Positions 34,716 through 43,326 of a DNA stretch of 64,000 bases are shown here, piece by piece. Each line of letters begins with the position of its first letter. The stretch's first letter is position 1. The stretch is taken from the NCBI RefSeq assembly GCF_020532645.1, contig NZ_JAJAUZ010000025.1, forward strand, positions 42,708 to 106,707, written 5' to 3'. This DNA is from Streptomyces bambusae. Lineage in GTDB: Bacteria; Actinomycetota; Actinomycetes; Streptomycetales; Streptomycetaceae. The translations under genes were made by a program, and so were the position numbers. The notes under the pieces were generated by a model. That model was not told where the DNA came from, ran no database searches, and worked only from the letters and a program-made list of their open reading frames with translations.

Positions 34716-36878
34716 TTGAGTCGTGAAACTGACAGTTCGTCCTCCGGGCCCCAGGGGCGCGGTGGAGCCGCCTACCCCTCGGGTACGCCGTACGGATCCC
34801 GCCAGTACCCGTCGACGGACACGGCGGCGGACGCTCCGGAGGAGCACGCCATGACGAAGACTTCACCGTCCTCCCCGGAAGCGGACGAGCCCAAGACGGA
34901 GACCACGCTGACGACGCGCATCCGGATCAACATTCCGGGTTCGCGTCCGATCCCGCCGGTCGTCGTCCGCAAGCCGGTGCCCGGGGGCGACGACACGGAA
35001 CCGGACGGCGCGGCGCAGGCGTCGAAGCCCGCGGAGCCGTCCGCGGCTCCCGCGCCGGCCGACGGGCCGAAAGCGGACCAGCAGAGCAACTGGTTCGCTC
35101 CGCGCAAGGGGGCGGCCCTGCCCGCAACCACTGCCCGCCCCGCCCTCGGGCCGGGCGACGGCAGTGCTGCCGCAGGCGGCCCCGCCAGCAGTGGGGGGAC
35201 TGACATGAACAACGGATCCGGGCCGCACGGCGGCCCCGGACAGGGCCAGCGGCCCGCCGCGGCCCTGCCGCCGCGCGCCGGCCTGCCCACCCGCCCGGTG
35301 GGCGCGGGCGCGCCGCCCGGTCGCGGGGGCTTCGGTGCGGGCGCCGCCGCGACCGGCGGCGCCGGCCAGGGCGCACCCATGGGCGCGCCGATGAGCGGGG
35401 CGCCCGGCCGTCCCGGCGCCCCGATGGGTGCTCCGATGGGCGGTGCTCCGATGGGCGGCGGCGCTCCGATGGGCGGTGCCCCGATGGGCGGCGGACCCGC
35501 CGCACGCAACGCCGCCGGGTACGGACCCGGCGGCGGCCAGCCCCGCCCCGCCCCGCAGCCGCAGCCCGGCTACGGCCAGGGCCCGCAGGGCGGTTACGCC
35601 GGACCGCCGGCGCCCGGTGCGCCCGCGCAGGGCGGCATGCCGTACGCACCCGAGCGGCAGGGCGGACCGGCCGGCCCGACCACCGGCCCGGCGCTCGGCA
35701 CCATGCCGGTGGCGGCCCCGCCCCGGCACGACGACGACACCACCGCGCTGCGCCAGTGGCCCGGCCCCGAGATGGCCCCGGAGGCCCCGGCCGCTCGCGG
35801 CATGCAGGCCCCGCCGCCGCAGGCCCAGGCCTTCCCCGGCGGACCGGCCGGCCCCATGGCCCCGATGCCGATGCCCGGCGAGGAGCAGGTCGCGCCGCCG
35901 CAGCGCCCCGCGCCCGAGCCCAAGAAGGGCGGCGTGCGCAAGCGCTCCAAGCTGCTGCTCGTGTGCACCGGCGCGGCCGCGCTGCTCGGCGTCGCCTACG
36001 GCGCCGGCCTGCTGCTGAACCACTCCGACGTGCCCAAGGGCACCACCGTCCTCGGCGTGGACATCGGCGGCACCCGCGACGAGGCGCTGAGCACCCTCGA
36101 CCGGGCGTTCGGCCAGCGGGCCACCGATCCGCTGCAGCTGAGCGTCGACGGCAAGCAGGTCGAGCTCAAGCCGGAGAAGGCCGGACTGCGCCTGGACACC
36201 CAGGCCACCGTCCGGGGTGCCGCCACCAGCGACTACAACCCGGTCTCGGTCATCGGCTCGCTGTTCGGCGACGCGCGGACGGCCGAGGCGCAGATCCCCG
36301 TCGACGAGGAGAAGCTGCGGGCCGCCCTGCAGACGCTCGCCGGCAGTGCGGGCAGCGTGGTCGAGGGCACGATCAAGTTCGAGCCGAACAAGGTCACCGC
36401 GGTGCCGGGCAAGGCCGGCAAGGGCCTCGACGTCGAGCGGGCCGTGGACGCGGTCAAGCAGGCGTACCGGCAGCAGATCGAGACCGGTTCCGCGAAGGTC
36501 GTCGAACTCCCGGTCACCACCCGCGAGCCGGTCATCGACCAGGCGGAGCTGGACCGGGCGATGGAGGAGTTCGCCAAGCCGGCGATGTCCGCGAACGTGA
36601 AGATCGTGGCGGGCGGGAAGTCCATCCCGTTCGGTCCCGGCCGGTCCCTGCCGAAGATCCTCGGCATGAAGGCCGTCGACGGCAAGCTGGTCGAGACGTA
36701 CGACCTCGAAGCGATCAAGGAGCTGTACGGGGACACGTTCGCGGGTGTCCTGATCACCCGCGGCACCGGGGAGAAGACCCCGGTCACCCCCCAGGACGTC
36801 GCCGGTGTCCTCGGCAAGGCCCTCCGCGGCAAGACGGAAGCGGAGCGGGTCGGCACGATCGAGACCAACGTCGGCTGA
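34716..36878 (+). CDS. Membrane-anchored protein with YoaR/VanW-type peptidoglycan-binding domains
   Basis: This 720-residue protein has a long disordered Pro/Gly/Ala-rich cytoplasmic half (to about 400) that includes a run of G-A-P-M-G-G units (DNA around 35385-35500). A basic stretch KKGGVRKRSK leads into one transmembrane helix (LLLVCTGAAALLGVAYGAGLL). The extracytoplasmic part has two repeats of the peptidoglycan-binding fold seen before VanW domains (TTVLGVDIGGTRDEALSTLD and EPVIDQAELDRAMEEFAKP); the VanW domain itself is absent. It probably acts at the cell wall. The TTG start with GGGAG eight bases upstream is preferred; an ATG 135 bases later is the alternative. Confidence 0.8.
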   Translation: MSRETDSSSSGPQGRGGAAYPSGTPYGSRQYPSTDTAADAPEEHAMTKTSPSSPEADEPKTETTLTTRIRINIPGSRPIPPVVVRKPVPGGDDTEPDGAAQASKPAEPSAAPAPADGPKADQQSNWFAPRKGAALPATTARPALGPGDGSAAAGGPASSGGTDMNNGSGPHGGPGQGQRPAAALPPRAGLPTRPVGAGAPPGRGGFGAGAAATGGAGQGAPMGAPMSGAPGRPGAPMGAPMGGAPMGGGAPMGGAPMGGGPAARNAAGYGPGGGQPRPAPQPQPGYGQGPQGGYAGPPAPGAPAQGGMPYAPERQGGPAGPTTGPALGTMPVAAPPRHDDDTTALRQWPGPEMAPEAPAARGMQAPPPQAQAFPGGPAGPMAPMPMPGEEQVAPPQRPAPEPKKGGVRKRSKLLLVCTGAAALLGVAYGAGLLLNHSDVPKGTTVLGVDIGGTRDEALSTLDRAFGQRATDPLQLSVDGKQVELKPEKAGLRLDTQATVRGAATSDYNPVSVIGSLFGDARTAEAQIPVDEEKLRAALQTLAGSAGSVVEGTIKFEPNKVTAVPGKAGKGLDVERAVDAVKQAYRQQIETGSAKVVELPVTTREPVIDQAELDRAMEEFAKPAMSANVKIVAGGKSIPFGPGRSLPKILGMKAVDGKLVETYDLEAIKELYGDTFAGVLITRGTGEKTPVTPQDVAGVLGKALRGKTEAERVGTIETNVG

Positions 36879-36887
36879 CCGACGCCT

Positions 36888-36927
36888 CACACCCTGGCGG
36901 GGCGCGTTCCGGCCCCGCCAGGGTGTG
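36888..36927. terminator. Bidirectional terminator between convergent genes
   Basis: A 16-bp perfect stem (CACACCCTGGCGGGGC and its complement) with an 8-base loop sits between the plus-strand cell-wall protein gene and the minus-strand SirB1-like gene. Confidence 0.9.
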
Positions 36928-36950
36928 CCTCCCGGTCTTCGGGGCCGGGG

Positions 36951-37766
36951 TCAGTTCAGCATGGCCCGGGCGGCGGCGGCCTCGTGGCGGATGCCGGCCG
37001 CTGCCGGAGGATCGATGGCGGCCATGACCTCCGCGTAGGAGTCCATCTCGGCCGCCCCCCGGAGGAAGTCCCCCCGCTGCACCAGCACCCGCGCCCGCTC
37101 GTACCGCAGCCGCGCAGGATGCGAGGGAATCAGCAGCGCCAGCTCCAGGGACCACAGGTGCACCGCGGACTGCTCCGGCCGCGCGGCCGCCCACGCCCGG
37201 ATGTTGTTCAGGATCCGGTGCACGATCTCCAGCGGCCGCGCCGGCTCCAGCAGGCCCGGATCCAGCGGCGAACCCGTCGCGCTCACGACCATCAGTTCCG
37301 CATCCGTTCCGCTCAGCGGCCGGCCACCCGCGAACGGATCCGCCAGCACCCGCTCCGCCGGATCCCCGAACCCGACCACGAAATGCCCCGGCAGCGCCAC
37401 CCCGTACACCGGCGCCCCGGCCCGCCGCGCCACCTCGATCCACACCACCGACAGCAGGATCGGCAGCCCGCGCCGCCGCCGCAGCACCTCGTGCAGCAGC
37501 GACGACTCCAGCCGCTCGTACTCCGCCGGCACACCGTGGAACCCGCACCGCTCACCCAGCAGCTGTGCCACCGCCGAGGCCCACTCGGTCCCCGACCGCA
37601 GCCCGTACGGCAGCATCCCCGCCAGCCGGTCCAGCTCTGTCTCCGCCTCGTCCACGGCCCGTTCGTCGAGTTCCGGATCCGCTTCCGCCGCCAGCAGCAG
37701 GCACAGCAGCGCCAGGTCCGGGCGCTCCGCCCGGGCCTCCTCCGCGAACCGTTCCCGGAAGCTCAC
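36951..37766 (-). CDS. SirB1/transglutaminase-like protein with TPR-type tail
   Basis: This 271-residue cytoplasmic protein has the SirB1/YchA core RGLPILLSVVWIEVARRAG, then GVALPGHFVVGF and LADPFAGG, the Cys-less transglutaminase-like segment of the family. Helical tetratricopeptide-like repeats follow (PARLRYERARVLVQRGDFLRGAAEMDSY region). No enzymatic role is established for the family. The GTG start overlaps the upstream GNAT stop (GTGA), so the two genes form an operon. Confidence 0.85.
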   Translation of the reverse strand: MSFRERFAEEARAERPDLALLCLLLAAEADPELDERAVDEAETELDRLAGMLPYGLRSGTEWASAVAQLLGERCGFHGVPAEYERLESSLLHEVLRRRRGLPILLSVVWIEVARRAGAPVYGVALPGHFVVGFGDPAERVLADPFAGGRPLSGTDAELMVVSATGSPLDPGLLEPARPLEIVHRILNNIRAWAAARPEQSAVHLWSLELALLIPSHPARLRYERARVLVQRGDFLRGAAEMDSYAEVMAAIDPPAAAGIRHEAAAARAMLN

Positions 37767-38755
37767 GACGCCCGGAAGTGGTGGTACGTGTGGTGCGTGG
37801 CGAAGCCCAGCCCGTCGTACAGGCCGCGCGCCCCCGCATTGTCCGTCTCGACCTGCAGCCAGGCCGCCGACGCCCCCTCCGCCAGCGCCTGCCGGGCCAG
37901 CGCCGCCATCACCGCCGTCGCCAGACCCTGCCGCCGGAACTCCGGCGCCACCTCGACGGCCGCGAACCCGGCCCACCGGCCGTCCACCACCAGCCGCCCG
38001 ATCGCCGCCGTCGCCCCCGCCTCCTCGACGCGCGCGAACCACACCGACGGGCCCGCCGACAGCACCTGCGCCACCTCGGGCCGCGGGACGCCGGTCCGCT
38101 GGTAGCGGTCCAGCCAGGCCGCGTCGCACGTCCGGGAGAGTCCGACCCGCGAGACGTCCGCGGCGACGTCGCCGATCGGGGCCAGCGCCGCGATCCGCAC
38201 CTCGGCCGACACCTCGCGCGCCCAGCCGCGCGCCTCCAGCTCCGCGCACAGCAGCTCCTGCGCGCCCTCGGCCCCGGTCCCGGCCTGCACATACGCCGGA
38301 AGGTTGTGTTCCGCGTACCAGGCCGTCACTCGCGCGAGTGCTTCGTCGAGCGGCACCCCCGGGTCGCCCAGCGCCAGCGCCGAGTTGGCGCGCCGGGTGA
38401 AGCCGCCGGACGCACGCAGCGTCCAGTCGCCCAGCGGCTCGCTCTCCACCGGCACCCAGGCCCGCGCGGCGATCCGCGTGAGCTCCGCGAACCCGGCCGC
38501 GGGACCCCGCCGCCGGGCCGGCGCGGCGGGCACGACCTTGCCCGCGACCAGCGAGGATTCCGGGATGCGGACGGATTCCCCGTCCTTCCGTGTGATCAGC
38601 AGCACACCCTGGTCCCAGGATGTGAGAACGCCGACCGTGTCAGTGAACGCGCTCGACCGGTCCTCGACCGGGCTGACACGTCGTACAGAGACACGTTTTC
38701 CCACGTCATCCCGGGTGATACGGACTTCCAGACGGCCACCGGCGGTGATTTCCAC
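37763..38755 (-). CDS. GNAT acetyltransferase with N-terminal SH3-like barrel (Rv0428c type)
   Basis: This 330-residue protein has residues 1-75 that read as a small beta-barrel (RLEVRITRDDVGKRVSVRR ... VGVLTSWDQGVLLITRKDG), and a C-terminal GNAT domain with the acetyl-CoA loop VAPEFRRQGLATAVMAAL and NAGARGLYDGLGF. The same architecture occurs in mycobacterial Rv0428c, described as a histone acetyltransferase-like protein. The substrate here is unknown. The GTG start has AGGAGGGG about 12 bases upstream. It is divergent from the ferredoxin gene. Confidence 0.85.
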   Translation of the reverse strand: MEITAGGRLEVRITRDDVGKRVSVRRVSPVEDRSSAFTDTVGVLTSWDQGVLLITRKDGESVRIPESSLVAGKVVPAAPARRRGPAAGFAELTRIAARAWVPVESEPLGDWTLRASGGFTRRANSALALGDPGVPLDEALARVTAWYAEHNLPAYVQAGTGAEGAQELLCAELEARGWAREVSAEVRIAALAPIGDVAADVSRVGLSRTCDAAWLDRYQRTGVPRPEVAQVLSAGPSVWFARVEEAGATAAIGRLVVDGRWAGFAAVEVAPEFRRQGLATAVMAALARQALAEGASAAWLQVETDNAGARGLYDGLGFATHHTYHHFRAS

Positions 38756-38872
38756 GGCTCTCTACGCCCCTCCTGTTCGGATCGTGCCCGGGAACGGAGA
38801 TACTAGGTGCGGGCATCGACGACGCCGCGCTCCCGCGCGATATGGAAAGCCCTACCGAGGAGGAACGAGAGC

Positions 38873-39202
38873 GTGACCTACGTCATCGCGCAGCCTTGTG
38901 TCGACGTCAAGGACAAGGCGTGCATCGAGGAGTGCCCCGTCGACTGTATCTACGAGGGCCAGCGGTCCTTGTACATCCACCCGGACGAGTGCGTCGACTG
39001 CGGCGCCTGTGAGCCGGTCTGCCCGGTCGAGGCGATCTTCTACGAGGACGACACTCCGGAGGAGTGGAAGGACTACTACAAGGCGAACGTCGAGTTCTTC
39101 GACGAGCTCGGCTCGCCCGGTGGTGCCTCCAAGCTCGGTCTCATCGAGCGCGACCACCCCTTCATCGCGGCGCTCCCGGCGGACATCAACCCGGAGCACT
39201 GA
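38873..39202 (+). CDS. fdxA: Seven-iron ferredoxin
   Basis: This 109-residue electron carrier has cluster ligands C9, C17, C21, C25 (C-x7-C-x3-CPVDC) and C40, C43, C46, C50 (ECVDCGACEPVCP), giving one [3Fe-4S] and one [4Fe-4S] centre. A charged C-terminal extension ends in ADINPEH. The GTG start has GAGGAGG ten bases upstream. It lies 107 bases ahead of dapC, the same pairing as in mycobacteria (fdxC next to an aminotransferase). Redox partners are unknown; P450s or oxidoreductases elsewhere are candidates. Confidence 0.96.
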   Translation: MTYVIAQPCVDVKDKACIEECPVDCIYEGQRSLYIHPDECVDCGACEPVCPVEAIFYEDDTPEEWKDYYKANVEFFDELGSPGGASKLGLIERDHPFIAALPADINPEH

Positions 39203-39309
39203 GTTTCTGCGCCCCGGCCCGGGACGGCTCCAAGCCGTGCCGGGCCGAGGCGTTTCCCCACCCGCCCGCACCCACCGCGAGCGCGCACGAGAACAGGGAG
39301 CACCACACC

Positions 39310-40404
39310 GTGGCCGCAGTATCGTCCCGTCTTCCCGTCTTCCCCTGGGACAAGCTGGAGCCCTACAAGGCGACCGCCGCAGCCCACCCGGACGGCCTCG
39401 TGGACCTCTCCGTCGGCACCCCGGTGGACCCGGTGCCCGGCCTGGTCCAGGAGGCGCTGACCGGCGCCGCCGACTCCCCGGGCTACCCGACCGTGTGGGG
39501 CACCCCGGTGCTGCGCGACGCGATCGCCGGCTGGGCCGCCCGCCGCCTCGGCGCGGTGTCCGTCCGCCACGAGAACGTGCTGCCGGTCGTCGGCTCCAAG
39601 GAGCTCGTCGCCTGGCTGCCCACCCAGCTGGGCCTGGGCCCCGGCGACAAGGTCGCCTACCCGCGGCTCGCCTACCCGACGTACGAGGTCGGCGCCCGGC
39701 TGTGCGGCGCCGAGCCGGTGGTCTACGACGACCCGACCGAGCTCGACCCGGCCGGAATCCGGCTGCTGTGGCTGAACTCGCCGTCCAACCCGACCGGCCG
39801 GGTCCTGCCCAAGGAGGACCTGGTCCGCATCGTGGCCTGGGCGCGGGAGCACGGCATCCTCGTCTTCAGCGACGAGTGCTACCTGGAGCTCGGCTGGGAG
39901 GCCGACCCGGTCTCCGTCCTCCACCCCGACGTGTGCGGCGGCTCGTACGAGGGCCTGGTCGCGGTGTACTCGCTGTCCAAGCGGTCCAACCTGGCCGGCT
40001 ACCGCGCCGCGTTCGTGCTCGGCGACTCCGACGTCCTCGGCGAGCTGCTCCGGATCCGCAAGCACGGCGGCATGATGACGCCCGCCCCGGTGCAGGCCGC
40101 CACCGCCGTCGCGCTCGGCGACGACGCGCACGTGGACGAGCAGCGGGCCCGGTACGCGGCCCGCCGCACCGCGCTGCGCACCGCGCTGGAGGCGCACGGA
40201 TTCCGCATCGAGCACAGCGAGGCCAGCCTGTACCTGTGGGCCACCCGCGACGAGCCCTGCTGGGACACCGTGGCGTACCTCGCCGGGCTCGGCATCCTGG
40301 TGGCCCCCGGCGACTTCTACGGCGAGGCCGGCGCCCGCTTCGTCCGGGTGGCGTTCACCGCCACCGACGAGCGCATCGAGGCCGCCGTCAAGCGCCTCGG
40401 CTGA
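39310..40404 (+). CDS. dapC: N-succinyldiaminopimelate aminotransferase
   Basis: This 364-residue class I/II PLP aminotransferase is of the meso-diaminopimelate/lysine pathway. N-terminal substrate block LVDLSVGTPVDPVP, YPTVWGTPVLRDAIAGW, the NSPSNPTGR segment, the Asp/Tyr in VFSDECYLELGW, the PLP lysine in SLSKRSNLAGYR and the C-terminal FVRVAFTATDERI are all intact. The GTG start has GGGAG about nine bases upstream. dapE lies 1.8 kb away, supporting the DapC over an aspartate-aminotransferase assignment. A strong terminator follows. Confidence 0.92.
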   Translation: MAAVSSRLPVFPWDKLEPYKATAAAHPDGLVDLSVGTPVDPVPGLVQEALTGAADSPGYPTVWGTPVLRDAIAGWAARRLGAVSVRHENVLPVVGSKELVAWLPTQLGLGPGDKVAYPRLAYPTYEVGARLCGAEPVVYDDPTELDPAGIRLLWLNSPSNPTGRVLPKEDLVRIVAWAREHGILVFSDECYLELGWEADPVSVLHPDVCGGSYEGLVAVYSLSKRSNLAGYRAAFVLGDSDVLGELLRIRKHGGMMTPAPVQAATAVALGDDAHVDEQRARYAARRTALRTALEAHGFRIEHSEASLYLWATRDEPCWDTVAYLAGLGILVAPGDFYGEAGARFVRVAFTATDERIEAAVKRLG

Positions 40405-40439
40405 CCGCGGCCGTCCTGCCACCGGGACGAGAACGTGCA

Positions 40440-40474
40440 CGTGGGGCCCGGGAGTTCGCCTCCCGGGCCCCACG
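40440..40474. terminator. Terminator after dapC, shared with convergent gene
   Basis: A 15-bp perfect stem CGTGGGGCCCGGGAG with a TTCGC loop lies between dapC and the minus-strand secreted-protein gene. Confidence 0.92.
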
Positions 40475-40493
40475 GCGTTCACGTCCCGGCGGG

Positions 40494-40874
40494 TCAGCCC
40501 AGCGGGGTCTTCAGCGGCAGCTGCCCGGTGGGCAGCTCGGCCGGCAGGGTGGACGCGACGAGCAGAGTGTCCGCAACGGGCAGGGTGTCTGCCGCCGGCA
40601 GGGTCTTGGCCACCTCGCCGCCGGCCAGGCCGGCCGGCAGCTCCTTGGCCACGGCGCCGCCGCCCATGGCGCCGGTGGTGCTGGTCGTCTGCCGGGCAGC
40701 GCCGTCGACCGCCTGGCCGAGGCTCGCCGTGTCCAGGGCGGTGACGGAGTCCAGCTGCGGAACGGGCGCGAGGTCCGCCGCGCTCGCCGAACCGGCCGCA
40801 CCGACCACGGGCGCTGCCCCGGCTGCGAGCAGCAGCGCGGTGCGGGCGATCCGGCGGGTCAGGGGGAGGGACAT
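40494..40874 (-). CDS. Small secreted protein of unknown function
   Basis: This 126-residue protein has a typical Sec signal peptide: basic MSLPLTRRIAR, a hydrophobic core and cleavage after SASA near residue 32. The mature part is low-complexity, with alternating short LP/TLP and Gly-Ala segments (AADTLPVADTLLVASTLP) and no Cys. TTAGGAG is six bases before the ATG. I recognise no domain. It may be a surface or cell-wall-associated streptomycete protein. Confidence 0.75.
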   Translation of the reverse strand: MSLPLTRRIARTALLLAAGAAPVVGAAGSASAADLAPVPQLDSVTALDTASLGQAVDGAARQTTSTTGAMGGGAVAKELPAGLAGGEVAKTLPAADTLPVADTLLVASTLPAELPTGQLPLKTPLG

Positions 40875-41167
40875 GGTGCTCCTAAGCGTCGGGTACACCT
40901 GCGGGACGGACCGTCCGGCAGGCTGCGTACGCCATGACAACCGCCCGCGGGGCCGGAGAGGTTGCGGCACCCGAACGTAAAGACTCGGCAACGCATCGCA
41001 TTATCGGTTTCGCCGACCAGCCCATCAGATGCGCAGCAGAACCGTGCCGAACAGGCCTTTCACCGCCTCGCGGACCGCCGGCCCCCGCAGCACCCGCACC
41101 ACCGCCCCGGGTGACCGGCCGCACAGCCGTCCGACCCCGCCCGGGAGTTCCGTACGCGCCGTCCGGT
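40875..41167. other. Non-coding gap between two minus-strand genes
   Basis: These 293 bases include a relatively AT-rich patch (around 40975-41010, CGTAAAGACTCGGC to CATTATCGG) that may hold the promoter of the secreted-protein gene. A 25-codon GTG frame ending at 41025 is open but unsupported. Confidence 0.3.
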
Positions 41168-42094
41168 TCAGCGCCTTTCGGCCACCGTCACCGACACCCG
41201 GTCGCGGTCCGCCGTGCTCGCGCGCCAGCGGCCGCCGTGCTGCCCCGCGCGCCACGTCTTCCCGTCGTACGCGACCTCGGCTATGTCCAGCCGGGCCGCG
41301 TTCGCCACCGCCCAGTGCGCCCGCTCCCAGCCCCGCTTCAGGTCCGGCACCGGGACCGCCAGCTCGCGGTCCGCCACCTGAGGACCGGCGGCACCCGCCG
41401 ACCCGGTCCGGCCCGCCGTGCGCCCGCCCGCCCCGAACGCCCGCACCAGCTCCTTCCTCACCCGCGCCGCGTCCCCCGCCTCCTGCGGGACCGGACCCGC
41501 GCACGACAGCGCCGCCGGGGTCCGCCCGGTGAGCGCCGCCGACAGCAGCGCCGCGTCCGGCTCGTGCTTCGCGTACGCCTGCGGGAAACCGCTCAGCTGC
41601 ACCTTCTGCGCCGCCACCGTCAGCGGCAGCCGCGCGTACCCGCGGACCTCGGCCAGCCGGTCGTAGAAGATCCCCGCCGAGTACACCGGGTCCCGGATCT
41701 GTGCCGGAGTGCCCCAGCCCTGCGAGGGCCGCTGCTGGAACAGGCCCAGCGAGTCCCGGTCGCCGTGGTCGAGGTTGCGCAGCCCCGACTCCTGCATCGC
41801 CGTCGCCAGCGCGATCGTCACGGCCCGCTCCGGCATGCCCTTCGCCGCGCCGACCGCCGCGATCGTCGCCGCGTGCCCCGCCTGCTCCGGGGACATCTCG
41901 TACTCGGAGCCCTCGCCGCTGCCGCCGCCGTCCGCCCGCACCGTGCAGTGCGGTGCACCGGAGCCGCCGGTCGAGTCGTACTGCACGGCGAAGTAGCCGG
42001 CCAGGGCGGCCAGCACGGTGCACGCTCCGAGGATCCGGAGGCGGCGACCACTGCGGCGGCGGGCGCCGGATGCAGGATGGCTGGGATCGGACAC
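41168..42094 (-). CDS. Membrane-anchored extracytoplasmic protein, lysozyme-like motif (often mis-named heavy metal transporter)
   Basis: This 308-residue protein has a basic N-terminus and one hydrophobic anchor (ILGACTVLAALAGYFAV). An exported domain follows with AATIAAVGAAKGMPERAVTI, ATAMQESGLRNLDHGDRDS and LGLFQQRPSQGWG. The ES-x-LR/N pattern followed by SLGLFQQ recalls lytic-transglycosylase or resuscitation-type folds, so a muralytic role is possible; nothing suggests metal transport. GTG 42094 is favoured: TACGGT lies seven bases before it with no ribosome site (leaderless). A GTG 36 bases upstream is the alternative. It is divergent from dapE. Confidence 0.7.
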   Translation of the reverse strand: MSDPSHPASGARRRSGRRLRILGACTVLAALAGYFAVQYDSTGGSGAPHCTVRADGGGSGEGSEYEMSPEQAGHAATIAAVGAAKGMPERAVTIALATAMQESGLRNLDHGDRDSLGLFQQRPSQGWGTPAQIRDPVYSAGIFYDRLAEVRGYARLPLTVAAQKVQLSGFPQAYAKHEPDAALLSAALTGRTPAALSCAGPVPQEAGDAARVRKELVRAFGAGGRTAGRTGSAGAAGPQVADRELAVPVPDLKRGWERAHWAVANAARLDIAEVAYDGKTWRAGQHGGRWRASTADRDRVSVTVAERR

Positions 42095-42101
42095 GCCGCC
42101 C

Positions 42102-42174
42102 ACCGTACTTGAGCCACCCGACACGTCCACCGGGCGGACGCCCGCGGCTTCGCGACGGTCCGGCGCGTTAGGGT
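42102..42174. promoter_or_regulatory. Back-to-back leaderless promoters of dapE and the divergent gene
   Basis: On the minus strand TACGGT (42107-42102) sits seven bases before GTG 42094. On the plus strand TAGGGT (42169-42174) sits seven bases before ATG 42182. Neither start has a Shine-Dalgarno, so both transcripts probably begin at the start codon. The -35 regions overlap within about 60 bp. Confidence 0.5.
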
Positions 42175-42181
42175 CGTGGCC

Positions 42182-43261
42182 ATGTCCGAATCAGCGCTAG
42201 ACCTCAGCCTGGACGCCGCGGCGCTGACCGCCCGGCTCGTCGACATCCCGTCCGAGAGCGGCGACGAGAAGGTGATCGCCGACGCCGTGGAGCAGGCGCT
42301 CCGCGCCCTCCCGCACCTCACGGTCGACCGCCGGGGCAACAACATCGTGGCCCGCACCGACCTCGGCCGCGCCGAGCGCGTGATCCTCGCCGGCCACCTC
42401 GACACCGTCCCGATCGCGGACAACGTGCCCTCCCGGCTCGACGAGGACGGCATGCTCTGGGGCTGCGGCACCACCGACATGAAGTCGGGAGTGGCACTCC
42501 AGCTGCGCATCGCGGCCACCGTCACCGCACCCAACCGCGACCTCACCTTCGTCTTCTACGACCAGGAGGAGGTGGCCGCCCACCTCAACGGCCTCGGCCA
42601 CCTCGCCGACGCCCACCCCGAGTGGCTGGCCGGCGACTTCGCCGTGCTGCTGGAGCCCTCCAACGCCCAGGTCGAGGGCGGCTGCCAGGGCACCCTGCGG
42701 GTGCTGCTGAAGACCACCGGCGAGCGCGCCCACTCCGCCCGCAGCTGGATGGGCGCCAACGCGATCCACGCCGCCGGCCCGATCCTGGCCCGGCTCGCCG
42801 CCTACGAGCCGCGCATGCCGGTCATCGACGGCCTGGAGTACCACGAGGGCCTGAACGCCGTCCGCATCGAGGGCGGCGTCGCCAACAACGTCATCCCCGA
42901 CGAGTGCACGGTGACGGTCAACTACCGCTACGCACCCGACCGCACGGAGGCGGAGGCGCTCGCCCACGTCGAGGAGGTGTTCGCGGACTGCGGCGTAGTC
43001 GAGTTCGTCGTCGACGACCTCTCCGGCGGCGCGCTGCCCGGCCTGTCGCACCCGGCCGCCCAGGCGTTCATGGAGGCCGTCGGCGGCCGCGCCATGCCGA
43101 AGTTCGGCTGGACGGACGTCTCCCGGTTCAGCGGGCTCGGCGTACCGGCGGTCAACTACGGCCCCGGCGACGCGCTGCTCGCCCACAAGCGCGACGAACG
43201 CGTGGACACCCGCGCGATCCTGCACTGCGAAGAACGACTCCGCGCCTGGCTGACCTCCTGA
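42182..43261 (+). CDS. dapE: Succinyl-diaminopimelate desuccinylase
   Basis: This 359-residue M20-family metallohydrolase forms L,L-diaminopimelate in the succinylase branch of lysine/peptidoglycan precursor synthesis. The di-metal site residues are visible: His in LAGHLDTVP, Asp in GTTDMKSG, the Glu pair in YDQEEV, Glu in LLEPSNAQVEGG and the late His in ALLAHKRDERVD. The central dimerisation domain has GERAHSARSWMG. ATG 42182 is preferred over GTG 42176 because of the leaderless -10 spacing. Length is normal for the actinobacterial enzyme. Confidence 0.94.
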   Translation: MSESALDLSLDAAALTARLVDIPSESGDEKVIADAVEQALRALPHLTVDRRGNNIVARTDLGRAERVILAGHLDTVPIADNVPSRLDEDGMLWGCGTTDMKSGVALQLRIAATVTAPNRDLTFVFYDQEEVAAHLNGLGHLADAHPEWLAGDFAVLLEPSNAQVEGGCQGTLRVLLKTTGERAHSARSWMGANAIHAAGPILARLAAYEPRMPVIDGLEYHEGLNAVRIEGGVANNVIPDECTVTVNYRYAPDRTEAEALAHVEEVFADCGVVEFVVDDLSGGALPGLSHPAAQAFMEAVGGRAMPKFGWTDVSRFSGLGVPAVNYGPGDALLAHKRDERVDTRAILHCEERLRAWLTS

Positions 43262-43326
43262 ATTACCCTCCTTGTCACCCTTGTGTGCCTACCCTGATCC
43301 GAACGATCAGCAGGAGGGAGCACATC

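Noticed and set aside
41025..41102. 25-codon minus-strand ORF ending KGLFGTVLLRI
   Set aside because: Its tail looks protein-like, but it is very short, has no ribosome site and no recognised relatives.
41168..42094. Heavy metal transporter
   Set aside because: Only one membrane segment and no metal-binding motif; the extracytoplasmic part looks lysozyme-like instead.
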